From: CAZCDS01 sp964497585
Lineage (GTDB): Bacteria > Desulfobacterota > Desulfomonilia > Desulfomonilales > Desulfomonilaceae
Direction of reading: 5' to 3'
Assembly (NCBI GenBank): GCA_964497585.1
Contig: CAZCDS010000012.1
Location: 1-64,000, forward strand
DNA: 64,000 bases
Shown here: positions 1 to 8,282 of the stretch, piece after piece
Layout of the letters: each line of letters starts with the position of its first letter
Position numbering within the stretch: position 1 is the first letter of the stretch
Position numbers and translations under genes: made by a program
The notes under the pieces: generated by a model
Databases searched by the model: none
What the model was told of the DNA's origin: nothing
What the model saw: only the letters and a program-made list of their open reading frames with translations

Positions 1-149
1 GAAATCAAGGCGCCCATTTCGTGAAGTTTGTGCTTGACAAGCAACACAGTCGCTTCGTGCCTGATGCCTTGGTTGCAGGACCTTCTGTACGCGTAGGCGT
101 CGGGCGAATGAACCACGAAGATGGCAGGCACCCTGGGAGAGGAAATCCG

Positions 150-2303
150 ATGATGCGGGGTAACGTCAACAAAACCAGGCGTATTCTGATCTTGGCGAGG
201 ACGCTCGTGGGCTTGGCAGTGGTTCTCCTACTGCTTCCCACGGTCCTCAAAGGGGGAGGGACTCAATCCCCGGAGCAGCACCAGACGCAAGCTGCCGACA
301 AAAGCTCCCGTTCCTCGTCAGAGGTTTCTAAAGCAAAGGGCTCCCTCAAGATTGACAAGAGTTCAGTAGTATTCCACGACGACAACCTCAAGCGCGGAGT
401 ATATGTTAAGATCGCCAACACCTCGGGACTTGATCGGACATTGGGCATAGAGCTGCCGCGTGAGGGTCTGATGTACGTTGCATTGCTTCGCCTACGCGCA
501 CAGACCTTGGTCCCACGTGAGAAGTGGGAGCGATTCGTCGTCCCCCCGAGAACGGGAATCTTGGTCGCATTGCTCCCGCAGCGGGATCCGGCATCGCTCA
601 AGAAACTGGATGGCAAGGAGATCGTGATCCGGGTCTATGAGGCAAACGAAGTGCGTGAGACTTATCGTCTCCCGTACAAAGTGGCCCTAGGTTCGAAGTG
701 GAGAGCGGCACCCCCGTCGAAAGCAACCAAAGCGCACCCCGCCGCGAAGAAGTCTCGGAAGAAGCGGCGTACCAAGATCCTCAAGCAACAGTCTCAAACC
801 CTCCCCCGATCGCCATCCGATGTTACCGATACGACGGACAAGCAACTGAGAGAAGCCGCTGCCCGTGGAGATCTGGGATCGGTCAAGAGCTTGACGGGCA
901 AGGGCGCGGACGTGAACAGCCGCGACAATCAAGGCCGCAGCGCGCTCATGGCGGCCGCTGGCTCGGGACGTCTCAAGGTCGTGAAATTCCTCATCGACAA
1001 AGGTGCTGATGTGAATGCCAAGACCGGGCTCGGGATCACGGCTCTCACGGTGGCTGCCAGGGGCAAAAACCTGGAAATCGTGAAATTCCTCATCGACAAG
1101 GGCGCGGACGTGAATGCCAGGGACGAGCAAGGCTTGACGGTCCTCATGTACGCTGTCTCGATGGGAGATCTCGAAGTTGTGAAATACCTCATCGATAAAG
1201 GCGCCGCCGTGAATGCCCGGGACTGTCGAGGCGCCACGGTCCTCATGCAGGCTGCCGCTTGGGGAAATGTCCCGGTTATGAAATTCCTCATCGACAAAGG
1301 TGGAGCCGTAAATGCCCGTGACAAATTCGGCCAAACGGCCCTTATGGAGGCTGCCTGGCGGAGAAGACCCGAAGTAGTGAAGCTCCTCATCGATAAGGGC
1401 GCTGACGTGAATGCCAGGGACAAGAAAGGCAAGACGGTCCTGATGTTCGCTGAGAAGTGGAAGAACCTCGAGATGGCTAAACTCCTGATCGATAAGGGTG
1501 CCGACGTGAACGCCAAGGACGACTTCGGCCAAACGGTCTTCATGAAGGCTGCCAGGTCGGGATATCTCGATCTCGTAAAACTCGTCATCGACAACGGCGC
1601 TGACGTGAATGCCCGGGACAATCAAGGCTTGACGGCCCTCAGTAGGGCTGTGGTGAGGAAAAATGGCCGAGAAGTGGTGAAATTCCTCGTCGATCAGGGC
1701 GCGGACGTGAATGGCAGGGACAATGGCGGCAAAACGGCCCTCATGGAAGCTGCCAGATCGGGAACCCCCAAGGTCGTGAAGTTCCTGATCGCTAAGGGAG
1801 CGGACCTGTATGCCAGGGACAAATCTGGCCAAACAGCCCTCATGGGCGCCGCAAAAAGGGCAAATCCCCAAGTCATGAGGTTCCTCATCGACAAGGGCGC
1901 GGAGCTGAATGCCCGGGACAGATACGGCCAAACGGTGCTCATGGGGGCTGCCGACTGGGGAGGTCTCAAGGTTGTGCAGTTCCTCATCGACAAGGGGACG
2001 GATCTGAATGCAAAAGACAAATACGGCCAAACGGTCCTCATGAAGGCTGCCAGGTCGCAAGATCTCGACGTCGTAAAGTGCATCACCGATAATGGGGCGG
2101 ACGTAAATGCAAAGGACAACAATGGCCAAACGGTCCTCATGTTCGCTGTCCAAGAAGGAAGGATCAAGGTAGTGAAATTCCTCAGCGAAAAGGGGGCAGA
2201 GGTGAATGCCAAGGATAAGAGAGGCAGAACGGCTCTGAGCTTCGCTTCCTCCGGAAATGACACCACAATTGCCCGGTACTTGAAGGCTCAGGGCGCGAAG
2301 TGA
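150..2303 (+). CDS. Exported ankyrin-repeat protein with novel N-terminal domain
   Basis: 717 residues from the ATG at 150, which has a GAGAGG-type ribosome site just upstream; an earlier in-frame ATG at 21 would bury the signal sequence. Residues about 10-32 form a basic then hydrophobic signal/anchor segment. Residues about 64-182 are a compact predicted beta-rich domain with no family I recognise, and a Lys/Arg-rich linker follows (184-212). From about 229 to the C-terminus there are some 14-15 ankyrin repeats, each close to 33 residues, with cores like KFLIDKGADVNARD and TALMEAA. The repeats are visible in the DNA as 99-bp units. The same N-terminal domain recurs in the ankyrin protein at 16986-18494. 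Probably a periplasmic or surface protein-binding scaffold; ligand unknown. Confidence 0.88.
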   Translation: MMRGNVNKTRRILILARTLVGLAVVLLLLPTVLKGGGTQSPEQHQTQAADKSSRSSSEVSKAKGSLKIDKSSVVFHDDNLKRGVYVKIANTSGLDRTLGIELPREGLMYVALLRLRAQTLVPREKWERFVVPPRTGILVALLPQRDPASLKKLDGKEIVIRVYEANEVRETYRLPYKVALGSKWRAAPPSKATKAHPAAKKSRKKRRTKILKQQSQTLPRSPSDVTDTTDKQLREAAARGDLGSVKSLTGKGADVNSRDNQGRSALMAAAGSGRLKVVKFLIDKGADVNAKTGLGITALTVAARGKNLEIVKFLIDKGADVNARDEQGLTVLMYAVSMGDLEVVKYLIDKGAAVNARDCRGATVLMQAAAWGNVPVMKFLIDKGGAVNARDKFGQTALMEAAWRRRPEVVKLLIDKGADVNARDKKGKTVLMFAEKWKNLEMAKLLIDKGADVNAKDDFGQTVFMKAARSGYLDLVKLVIDNGADVNARDNQGLTALSRAVVRKNGREVVKFLVDQGADVNGRDNGGKTALMEAARSGTPKVVKFLIAKGADLYARDKSGQTALMGAAKRANPQVMRFLIDKGAELNARDRYGQTVLMGAADWGGLKVVQFLIDKGTDLNAKDKYGQTVLMKAARSQDLDVVKCITDNGADVNAKDNNGQTVLMFAVQEGRIKVVKFLSEKGAEVNAKDKRGRTALSFASSGNDTTIARYLKAQGAK

Positions 2304-2410
2304 TCCTTGCCAGACTCTGCGGCGCCACACCTCATTGCCTCGAGGTTTGTGGTCCGGAAGATCCGCTATATCCTATGGTCGCCCCGATCACGGCGACTTT
2401 TCAGGAGCGC

Positions 2411-3148
2411 ATGGGAGAAACAAGTAGCATGATGATTCGGATAGATTCGATGAAAGAGCAACCCGACCCGATGCGGCTTGAGCCCCCGTCATGGAGAACC
2501 TCGAAGCAGGTCCGACACCTCACATTGATACTGTTAGGGCCTGTTTTGCCCCTGTTGCTCCTGAGTCATGGCTTTGGCGCTGATTGGCGGATTCCGTCGG
2601 GGCTACGGCCTCAGATGTGGTCTAAGGTGGATTACGATCCCACGTTGACCGATCCGTTCTTCGAATCCGATACGAGGAGCTATCCGCATTGGATTCACAA
2701 GCATCCGGACGGCAGCACCAACCGTATCGACAACAATTCGCTAAAAGAGCCGCCTCGGTTGAAGCACACGGCCAAGTGCTTTTCAACCTCTTTCGGGGTC
2801 AGGCATCTTGTCAAATCCTGTGAAGCCAGGTTACTTGAGGCGGATATGATCGACCTCCTCATCACTCACCATTCTCCGGCTTTTGATGATGCGCTAAGAG
2901 TTCGGATCAGGAATGGAAAGTTTACCTGTCAGTACTGGAATATTCGCGCAGTCGGCGTCTGTACGTGGACGACAAAACGGCAGAACTTGACGCTGGACAA
3001 GCAGGTGTACCGGAACGGTGACATGATCAAAGGCAGAATCGACTTTGAGTGTGTAGGAGAGTTTGTCGACCCGTATAACCTTAACCGCTTTGGGCGAAAT
3101 CCGAGAATCATCGAGGTCTACGGGGTCTTCAAAACGATTCTCAAGTAA
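2411..3148 (+). CDS. Hypothetical exported protein
   Basis: 245 residues if started at the ATG at 2411, which follows AGGAG closely. Other in-frame ATGs at about 2432-2471 are possible, so the start is uncertain. A hydrophobic stretch (LTLILLGPVLPLLLLSHGF) near residues 38-57 looks like a signal peptide preceded by an unusually long polar leader. The mature part has six cysteines and aromatic/basic motifs (for example VGVCTWTTKRQ) but no domain I recognise. It follows the ankyrin gene by about 107 bp in the same direction, so the two could be co-transcribed and work together in the envelope. Confidence 0.6.
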   Translation: MGETSSMMIRIDSMKEQPDPMRLEPPSWRTSKQVRHLTLILLGPVLPLLLLSHGFGADWRIPSGLRPQMWSKVDYDPTLTDPFFESDTRSYPHWIHKHPDGSTNRIDNNSLKEPPRLKHTAKCFSTSFGVRHLVKSCEARLLEADMIDLLITHHSPAFDDALRVRIRNGKFTCQYWNIRAVGVCTWTTKRQNLTLDKQVYRNGDMIKGRIDFECVGEFVDPYNLNRFGRNPRIIEVYGVFKTILK

Positions 3149-3292
3149 GCGACTCAAGAAGTATCATGACGTTGAACGAGGAGCCGCCGGCCACGCATAT
3201 CCAACAGCCGTTGATACGGCGAAAAGAGGCTCCCATAACGACTGAATGAAAGTTGAACGACCCCGCCAACCCGAAGGCGTGCCAGTTCTTGG

Positions 3293-4006
3293 TTATTCCT
3301 TCTGTGGCATTCCCATTTTGAGGAGGAGTTCTTCCGCCTTGGCGTTGCCTTGTGCCGCAGACTTGCGGAGCCAGGAAACCGCCTTGTTGAAATCAGCGGG
3401 AATGCCTTCACCATTTGCATACATGACGGCCAACTGGTACTGGGCTTTGGCCACTCCATGTTCGGCCGCCTTCTGAAACCAGGTGAAAGCCTCTTTGTAG
3501 TCTTTGGGGAATTCCTCGCCGCGATAGTACAAGACGCCAAGGTTATATTGCGCTTCGGGGTTGCCCTGATCAGCCGCCATGCGGTACCATTTCGCTGCCT
3601 CCACATAGTCCCGTTTCACGCCCTTTCCCTGATGGTACAGGGTCCCCAGTTTGTATTGCGCTTTCCCAAAGCCCTGTTCCGCGGCTTCGCTGTACCACAT
3701 GAACGCCTCATCGTAGCTCTGATCAACGCCCTTTCCTTCCTCGTACATCTTTCCCAGCTCATATTGCGCAGAGGGCACGCCTCGATCCGCTGCATTGAAA
3801 AGCATGAGAAGCATGCCTGGACTCACCTGGCCGGACGAAGCGAGAGGAAACCACAGCAAGAGCATCGCAACGATGACAGAGGCAGCCAGCCGGCCAATGC
3901 ACCTTTCGGGTGGCGAGTTCAAGTCCGCGCGTGGTTTCGTTAAAGGACGCCGGTTGCCGGAAGGACTCGATTGTCCCGGAGATGATTGGAGCCGGATTCG
4001 TAACAT
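3293..4006 (-). CDS. Sel1-repeat (TPR-like) envelope protein
   Basis: 237 residues; ATG at 4006 with GGAG about 9 nt upstream. A basic 40-residue leader precedes a hydrophobic segment (residues about 41-60), so the protein is exported or anchored in the inner membrane. The rest is five Sel1-like repeats of 36 residues with signatures such as AQYELGKMYEEGKGV, AQYKLGTLYHQGKGV and AEAQYNLGVLYYRGE-type blocks ending in DYxEAxxWYxxAA. Sel1 proteins are alpha/alpha solenoid scaffolds for protein-protein interactions. It stands alone on the minus strand, convergent with the preceding gene; partner unknown. Confidence 0.85.
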   Translation of the reverse strand: MLRIRLQSSPGQSSPSGNRRPLTKPRADLNSPPERCIGRLAASVIVAMLLLWFPLASSGQVSPGMLLMLFNAADRGVPSAQYELGKMYEEGKGVDQSYDEAFMWYSEAAEQGFGKAQYKLGTLYHQGKGVKRDYVEAAKWYRMAADQGNPEAQYNLGVLYYRGEEFPKDYKEAFTWFQKAAEHGVAKAQYQLAVMYANGEGIPADFNKAVSWLRKSAAQGNAKAEELLLKMGMPQKE

Positions 4007-4035
4007 GGGGAATGACTCCTGTGCAAGTCAGAGGT

Positions 4036-4704
4036 TCACGTGAGGCCGGCAGCCTTCAGCGCTGCGATCCACAACTTGATCCGGTCTTCACCATATATTT
4101 GCTTCCAGCCCTCCATGATCGTGTCGAGCGGGAGATCGGCATAGGAACCCAGATACTGCACATATTCCGCGTACGGCCTACCGCTGAGATCCTTTGGAGG
4201 AAATACCGCGTCGTGCTCGCCGTCGAAGGTCAGCGGAGCGATGTTGTGCTTCTCGTACACGGGCGGATCGAAGGAAGGAGTGGCCTTGATCCATCTTCCA
4301 CCGAGATGGAACTCGGCGAATCCGTGGTATACAAAGATGTTGCAACCCATCATGTCGACGAGCTCCCTGCCCGCCCCATTATTCCGCAGGTTCGCAAATC
4401 CGAACCTTGCGGGAATGCCGCCTGCCCGCGCGGCTGCGATAAGGAGCGCAGCCTTCTGAACGCAATAGCCGCGGCCCCGCCTGAGGATCTCACTGGCCTT
4501 GTAGTACTTTGGACGGTGGAACGGCACCCGGGGGTCGTAAACGATCCTGTCCCTCACCTGGTAGAAAAGCCTGACGGCCCTTTCCCGCAGCTCGGTTGCA
4601 CCCCGGATCGCGTCCTCAGCGAATCGTCGCACCGTCTCAGTATCATAATCGAGCACCGCGGTAGGTTGGAGGTACTGCTCCATCGATTGGTCGGTTCCCT
4701 GCAT
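4036..4704 (-). CDS. Transglutaminase-like domain protein
   Basis: 222 residues from the ATG at 4704 (GAAGGA eight nt upstream). The core has the papain-like transglutaminase layout: a Cys in GRGYCVQKAALLIAAARAGGIPAR (the cysteine follows a Gly-Tyr and starts a helix), a His in YHGFAEFHLGGRW, and a downstream Asp in ATPSFDPPVY, giving a Cys-His-Asp triad. Such cytosolic family members are often proteases or amidases rather than cross-linkers. It begins 40 bp after the acyl-CoA synthetase alpha gene and is probably co-transcribed with it; whether the two are functionally linked is unclear. Confidence 0.85.
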   Translation of the reverse strand: MQGTDQSMEQYLQPTAVLDYDTETVRRFAEDAIRGATELRERAVRLFYQVRDRIVYDPRVPFHRPKYYKASEILRRGRGYCVQKAALLIAAARAGGIPARFGFANLRNNGAGRELVDMMGCNIFVYHGFAEFHLGGRWIKATPSFDPPVYEKHNIAPLTFDGEHDAVFPPKDLSGRPYAEYVQYLGSYADLPLDTIMEGWKQIYGEDRIKLWIAALKAAGLT

Positions 4705-4744
4705 ACCGGTTTTCCTTCTCTTTGAAATTTGAGAGCCCGTCACT

Positions 4745-6142
4745 TCATGCGTTTCTGTTCCGCCGCCACATCTGATATCGCCTGACCCGAGCATACACAC
4801 CCATGGCCCTCTCCGCGGTTTCAAAAAAGGGCACTCCCGAGCGGCAGAAGGTCTTGGCCAGGGCGGGATCGAAACCGGGTATGCTCACAACGAGAAAGGG
4901 CTTTCCATACTCCTTGGATGTCTGAATCATCGAATCGGTGTACAGCTTGTTCGATTCCGGGGTCAGCCCTGCGCCGACAACCACCACCGCGTCAACACCG
5001 GGGTCCGCAGCCAGGCCACGAGCCGCCTCTACGTAGATGTCCATCTCCAGCGAAGCCGACAGTCCGACATCGATGGGATTGGCAAGACTGGTGCCCGTGG
5101 GCGGCACGAACCGTGAGAGGGCCGACGTGGTATCGGAGGAAAGCTCCGCCAGCCTCAGGCCGCAGTTCCCGCAGGCCTCGGCCGTCGCGACCGCAAGGCC
5201 TCCCGGACCCGAGAGTATTGCAATCCGGTCCCCAAGCGCTTCCGGCAGAAGCGCGAAGCCCATGAGCGTATCCAGCAGCGCCTCGAAGCCAACCACAGGG
5301 ACCGCTCCCGTCTGCCGAACCACCGCGTCCCAGATATCCCGGGAGCCGGCCATGGCGCCCGTGTGAGATTGAGCCGCGCCTGCCCCTTCGGGAGTGAGTC
5401 CCACTTTCCACAGCACGACCGGCTTCTTGAGAGACGCGGATTTCAACGCCTCGAGGAAGTACCGACCGTCCTTGATACCCTCGATGTACGCCCCGATCAC
5501 CCCCGTGTCCGCATCTTCGCCCAGGTAAACCAGAAAGTCGGCGCTGGTCAAATCGCACTCGTTCCCGAGGCTGATCGCTTTGCTGAAAAGGATTCCCTTT
5601 TCCTTGGCCATACGCCCGAAGATGTTGGCCAACGATCCGCTGTGCGAAATCAGCCCCACCGGCCCGGACTCCCGGGACAACTCCGGAAAGAACGATAGCC
5701 CGGTTTTCGGGCAATACAGCCCCATGCAGTTCGGACCGAAAAGGCGCATGCCCGCAGAGCGTGCCACACGGGTCAGTTCCTCTTCCAGCGCCCTCCCCTC
5801 TTCCGTGCCCGTCTCTTTGTAACCCGCGGTGAAGAGCACCACCCCCTTGACGCCCTTGTCCGCACACTCCTTGACCACATCCAGTGCGCTCGAATGACCC
5901 ACGAGAACAATTGCGAGATCTACCGGAGCGGGAATAGCCGTGACGCTCGGATAGGCTTTGAGCCCGTCGATCTCATCGGCGCCCGGATTCACCGGATAGA
6001 TTTCCCCGGGAAACCCCTGATCGCGAAGGGCTATGAGAAACAGTTTCCCCATTTTCAATCCACGCGGAACGCCAACGATCGCGAGGGACCTGGGATAGAA
6101 AAGGGAGTCAAGCTGATCGATGAGTTCGGATCGGTTTTCCAT
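4745..6142 (-). CDS. NDP-forming acyl-CoA synthetase, alpha subunit
   Basis: 465 residues, the usual length of a stand-alone alpha subunit (ACD alpha). A CoA-binding Rossmann domain comes first (residues about 12-130, SLAIVGVPRGLKMGKLF, then VDLAIVLVGHS). It is followed by a succinyl-CoA-ligase-type domain (about 150-290) with the phosphohistidine motif QSHTGAMAG, then a second ligase-like flavodoxin fold. The family interconverts an acyl-CoA, NDP and phosphate with the acid, CoA and NTP, giving substrate-level phosphorylation in anaerobes. The ATP-grasp beta subunit is not in this window, so it must be elsewhere or the protein acts differently. No clear ribosome site precedes the ATG. Confidence 0.88.
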   Translation of the reverse strand: MENRSELIDQLDSLFYPRSLAIVGVPRGLKMGKLFLIALRDQGFPGEIYPVNPGADEIDGLKAYPSVTAIPAPVDLAIVLVGHSSALDVVKECADKGVKGVVLFTAGYKETGTEEGRALEEELTRVARSAGMRLFGPNCMGLYCPKTGLSFFPELSRESGPVGLISHSGSLANIFGRMAKEKGILFSKAISLGNECDLTSADFLVYLGEDADTGVIGAYIEGIKDGRYFLEALKSASLKKPVVLWKVGLTPEGAGAAQSHTGAMAGSRDIWDAVVRQTGAVPVVGFEALLDTLMGFALLPEALGDRIAILSGPGGLAVATAEACGNCGLRLAELSSDTTSALSRFVPPTGTSLANPIDVGLSASLEMDIYVEAARGLAADPGVDAVVVVGAGLTPESNKLYTDSMIQTSKEYGKPFLVVSIPGFDPALAKTFCRSGVPFFETAERAMGVYARVRRYQMWRRNRNA

Positions 6143-6536
6143 AATGATTCAATGCAGTTCGGATTCACGTACGCTGCCCGGAAGCCACCTGCGCACCGGC
6201 GACGGCGCGCAAATCCTGGAGTCTGAGGATTCGGCCTCCCCGGCAATCATTCTTTTTTAGCACTTGGTGGAGCGCATTGCTACGGACATCTGCCTTTTGG
6301 GACGTAACCGGGGCTTGGTCCGCATTCTCCTTGTATCATCTGCGAGAAAGCTTCTGATATATGACACGTAACTTGAGAAAATATTCCCAACATACCAGGA
6401 CAATTAAGGTTGTTTTTAAAGCTGTGTATGATATAAGGAAGAGCCGAGAGACGAATTGTGCGGTTACGTCGTGGGCGGACCGTCAGAATTCTCCGAAATG
6501 CGGCCACTCAGTACTGATGAACAAGGGAGGCTCCCC
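6143..6536. other. Divergent intergenic region
   Basis: No coding signal. The half nearest the downstream gene is AT-rich, with TATGAT at about 6427 that could be a -10 element for the small secreted protein gene; no convincing -35 partner was found. Confidence 0.4.
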
Positions 6537-6830
6537 ATGAAGAGACATTCGTTGCCGTGGATGATTGCACTGATTGCCGGATTGGCGCTGCAACTGGGGG
6601 CGAGCGCGGCCCTTGCGGATACCTCGGATGGAGGCTGTTCGGATCTGATCAGGAGGGCTCAAACCTTGCGCCAGGACCTCAAAACCGTCAACATCGTGTT
6701 GGGGTCAGCCATCGACGCGGGCGGCCTCGACCGGATCAAGAGCTACAAACTCAAAAAAAGGGCACTCAACAAACAGTTGCAGTCCGTGATGAAGGCAATC
6801 AGGACCAACGAGTGCGTCCTGGACCGCTGA
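6537..6830 (+). CDS. Small secreted two-cysteine helical protein
   Basis: 97 residues; the ATG at 6537 has a perfect GGGAGG six nt upstream. Residues 1-27 are a classical signal peptide (MKRHSLPW, hydrophobic core, ALADTS cleavage region). The mature ~70 residues are predicted helical and lysine-rich, with one Cys near each end (GGCSDLIRR and TNECVLDR), fitting a single disulfide in the periplasm. I do not recognise a family. Confidence 0.72.
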   Translation: MKRHSLPWMIALIAGLALQLGASAALADTSDGGCSDLIRRAQTLRQDLKTVNIVLGSAIDAGGLDRIKSYKLKKRALNKQLQSVMKAIRTNECVLDR

Positions 6831-6863
6831 GCAACGGGCGAAACCATGGAGAGACCTTTGCGG

Positions 6864-7337
6864 TCACTTCCGGGGCAGATTGCGAGCCCGGTACACGATG
6901 GGCCGAATGACTCGCGATACGTTGATCTCACAACGGGTGGTGGGTAAGAGGATTGGCTTGACCGCGCCGACGTCGACCTCCCGGAGATCATCCTTGAACC
7001 TTACAAAGATCCGCGCAAGCTGATTATCCGCGATCTGGCAGAAGAGTTCCTGTGTCTCGTCTTCGACCCAGGCGAGCGCGTCGGGCTCTTCCGCCTCCAA
7101 TCTGGGCCCCAGGACAGCCTCAGCATATCTCGCGGCCTTCTCTCTCCCGACCCCCAATCCGACCATCACCTGCGCCAGCTTGAACTTCGCAACATCGGCC
7201 AGCAGCACCGCCGGGCCACCAGAGCCGTGCTCAGCGGTTTTGAGTTCCCCTGCTTCCACGGCCCTGGCCAAGTCCTCGGCGCCCATCACGTCGAGCAGGA
7301 CTGCCGCGTCCTCTACGGTAACTTGCAGATTGAACAT
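6864..7337 (-). CDS. Hypothetical cytoplasmic protein
   Basis: 157 residues from the ATG at 7337, chosen because GGAGGA lies five nt upstream; longer in-frame extensions lack such a site. The N-terminal half is helical and acidic (EDAAVLLDVMGAEDLARAVEAGELKT), and the segment around VAKFKLAQVMVGLGVGREKAARYAEAVL could be a helix-turn-helix. The C-terminal half is basic. No signal peptide and no recognised family. It is convergent with the small secreted protein gene. Confidence 0.6.
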   Translation of the reverse strand: MFNLQVTVEDAAVLLDVMGAEDLARAVEAGELKTAEHGSGGPAVLLADVAKFKLAQVMVGLGVGREKAARYAEAVLGPRLEAEEPDALAWVEDETQELFCQIADNQLARIFVRFKDDLREVDVGAVKPILLPTTRCEINVSRVIRPIVYRARNLPRK

Positions 7338-7749
7338 CAGTCCTCCAGCTCCGAGCCTTCCCCAGACTCGCTTGCAGCGGGCGGTCCCGAATCCGAATCC
7401 TTTTTCCAAAGGACCGGGGGGGCTACCATCTCTCAAGGCCCCCGGAAGGTCGAGGGCTATCGTTTGGACCGCGCACGCGGTCATTCGAATCGCGAGTGGT
7501 CAACCGATATCACGGCGGGTCTCGGAGGTCAAGAAAGCAGATTTATCGTTTTATTACAATGCATTATCAACTAAGCATGAACCACGGAGGAGATAAATTC
7601 AAAAGAATTCGAGGATATCGCGAGAGTTATTTGTTTTGAATAGGTTTATTGACATCTTTGATTCAGTGTGATATAGTTACCTCGAAAATCTGGCTAATTA
7701 AGAGGAAAACAAAAGAGGAATCCTAGATCTGGAGTGGAAGGAGCTGGGT
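7338..7749. other. Divergent intergenic region with strong promoter
   Basis: No coding signal beyond the flanking genes. It holds the well-formed promoter at 7649-7677 and an AT-rich, presumably untranslated leader of about 66 nt. Confidence 0.6.
7649..7677 (+). promoter_or_regulatory. Sigma-70-type promoter for the Gly/Pro/Cys-rich protein gene
   Basis: TTGACA (7649-7654), a 17-nt spacer and TATAGT (7672-7677) match consensus almost fully. The expected transcript start near 7684 leaves a leader of about 66 nt before the ATG at 7750. Confidence 0.75.
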
Positions 7750-8172
7750 ATGGTAAGAATATTCTCAATCGGCGTTTGTGTCCTGTTCGTCACGCTTGCT
7801 GTCCTGCCGTTCAGCCACGCGTACGTGGCAACGCACGGGAAACTGACAAGCTACACGGGCGCGTGCCCTCCCACAGGGTGTCCGCCCTCCATGGCGGCCC
7901 CCATCCCGGGCTATGGTCCCGCGGCAGCAGGATCGATTCCGGGGTACGGTTCCCCCATGGGCATGCCCATGCCGGGTCAGCCCGGTCCGTACATGGGAGC
8001 GGCTCCGCCCGCGCCGCCCAGACGCATTTCAAAGGTCAAAGCACCACCGCCGTGCTTACCTATGCAGAGCTGTGGCCCTATTCAGTGCGGTCCGGTGGGA
8101 TGTGCGCCTCCTCCCTGTGGACCCATTGGGTGTCCCCCGCCGATGTGCAAGCCCCCAGTTCGATGGTATTGA
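7750..8172 (+). CDS. Secreted Gly/Pro/Cys-rich low-complexity protein
   Basis: 140 residues; AAGGAG sits about eight nt before the ATG. Residues 1-24 are a signal peptide (MVRIFSIGVCVLFVTLAVLPFSHA). The mature chain is almost all Pro, Gly, Met and Cys. It has IPGYG repeats in the middle and a C-terminal run of eight cysteines spaced as CGP-x-xCGPxGCxPPPCGP. This resembles small cysteine-rich cell-envelope or metal-binding proteins, but no family was recognised. The very good promoter and a downstream intrinsic terminator suggest a monocistronic, highly expressed gene. Confidence 0.7.
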   Translation: MVRIFSIGVCVLFVTLAVLPFSHAYVATHGKLTSYTGACPPTGCPPSMAAPIPGYGPAAAGSIPGYGSPMGMPMPGQPGPYMGAAPPAPPRRISKVKAPPPCLPMQSCGPIQCGPVGCAPPPCGPIGCPPPMCKPPVRWY

Positions 8173-8237
8173 TTGGGCGCGGGGGAATTCGGTCAAAGGG
8201 CGTTCGCTGATCAGTTTTGGGCGGCCGGCTCGAGGGG

Positions 8238-8282
8238 AAGCGTCCGGGCTCCCCCACGAGCCAATGATCAGGGACGCTTTTT
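8238..8282 (+). terminator. Intrinsic terminator
   Basis: AAGCGTCC at 8238-8245 pairs with GGGACGCTT at 8271-8279 and is followed by a T tract to 8282. It lies 66 bp after the Gly/Pro/Cys-rich protein gene and overlaps the last codons of the convergent lipoprotein gene. Confidence 0.6.

Noticed and set aside
687..2330. Long open frames on the minus strand across the ankyrin gene
   Set aside because: They are antisense shadows created by the 99-bp repeat; repeats such as DEEFHDL simply mirror the ankyrin codons and there is no start signal.
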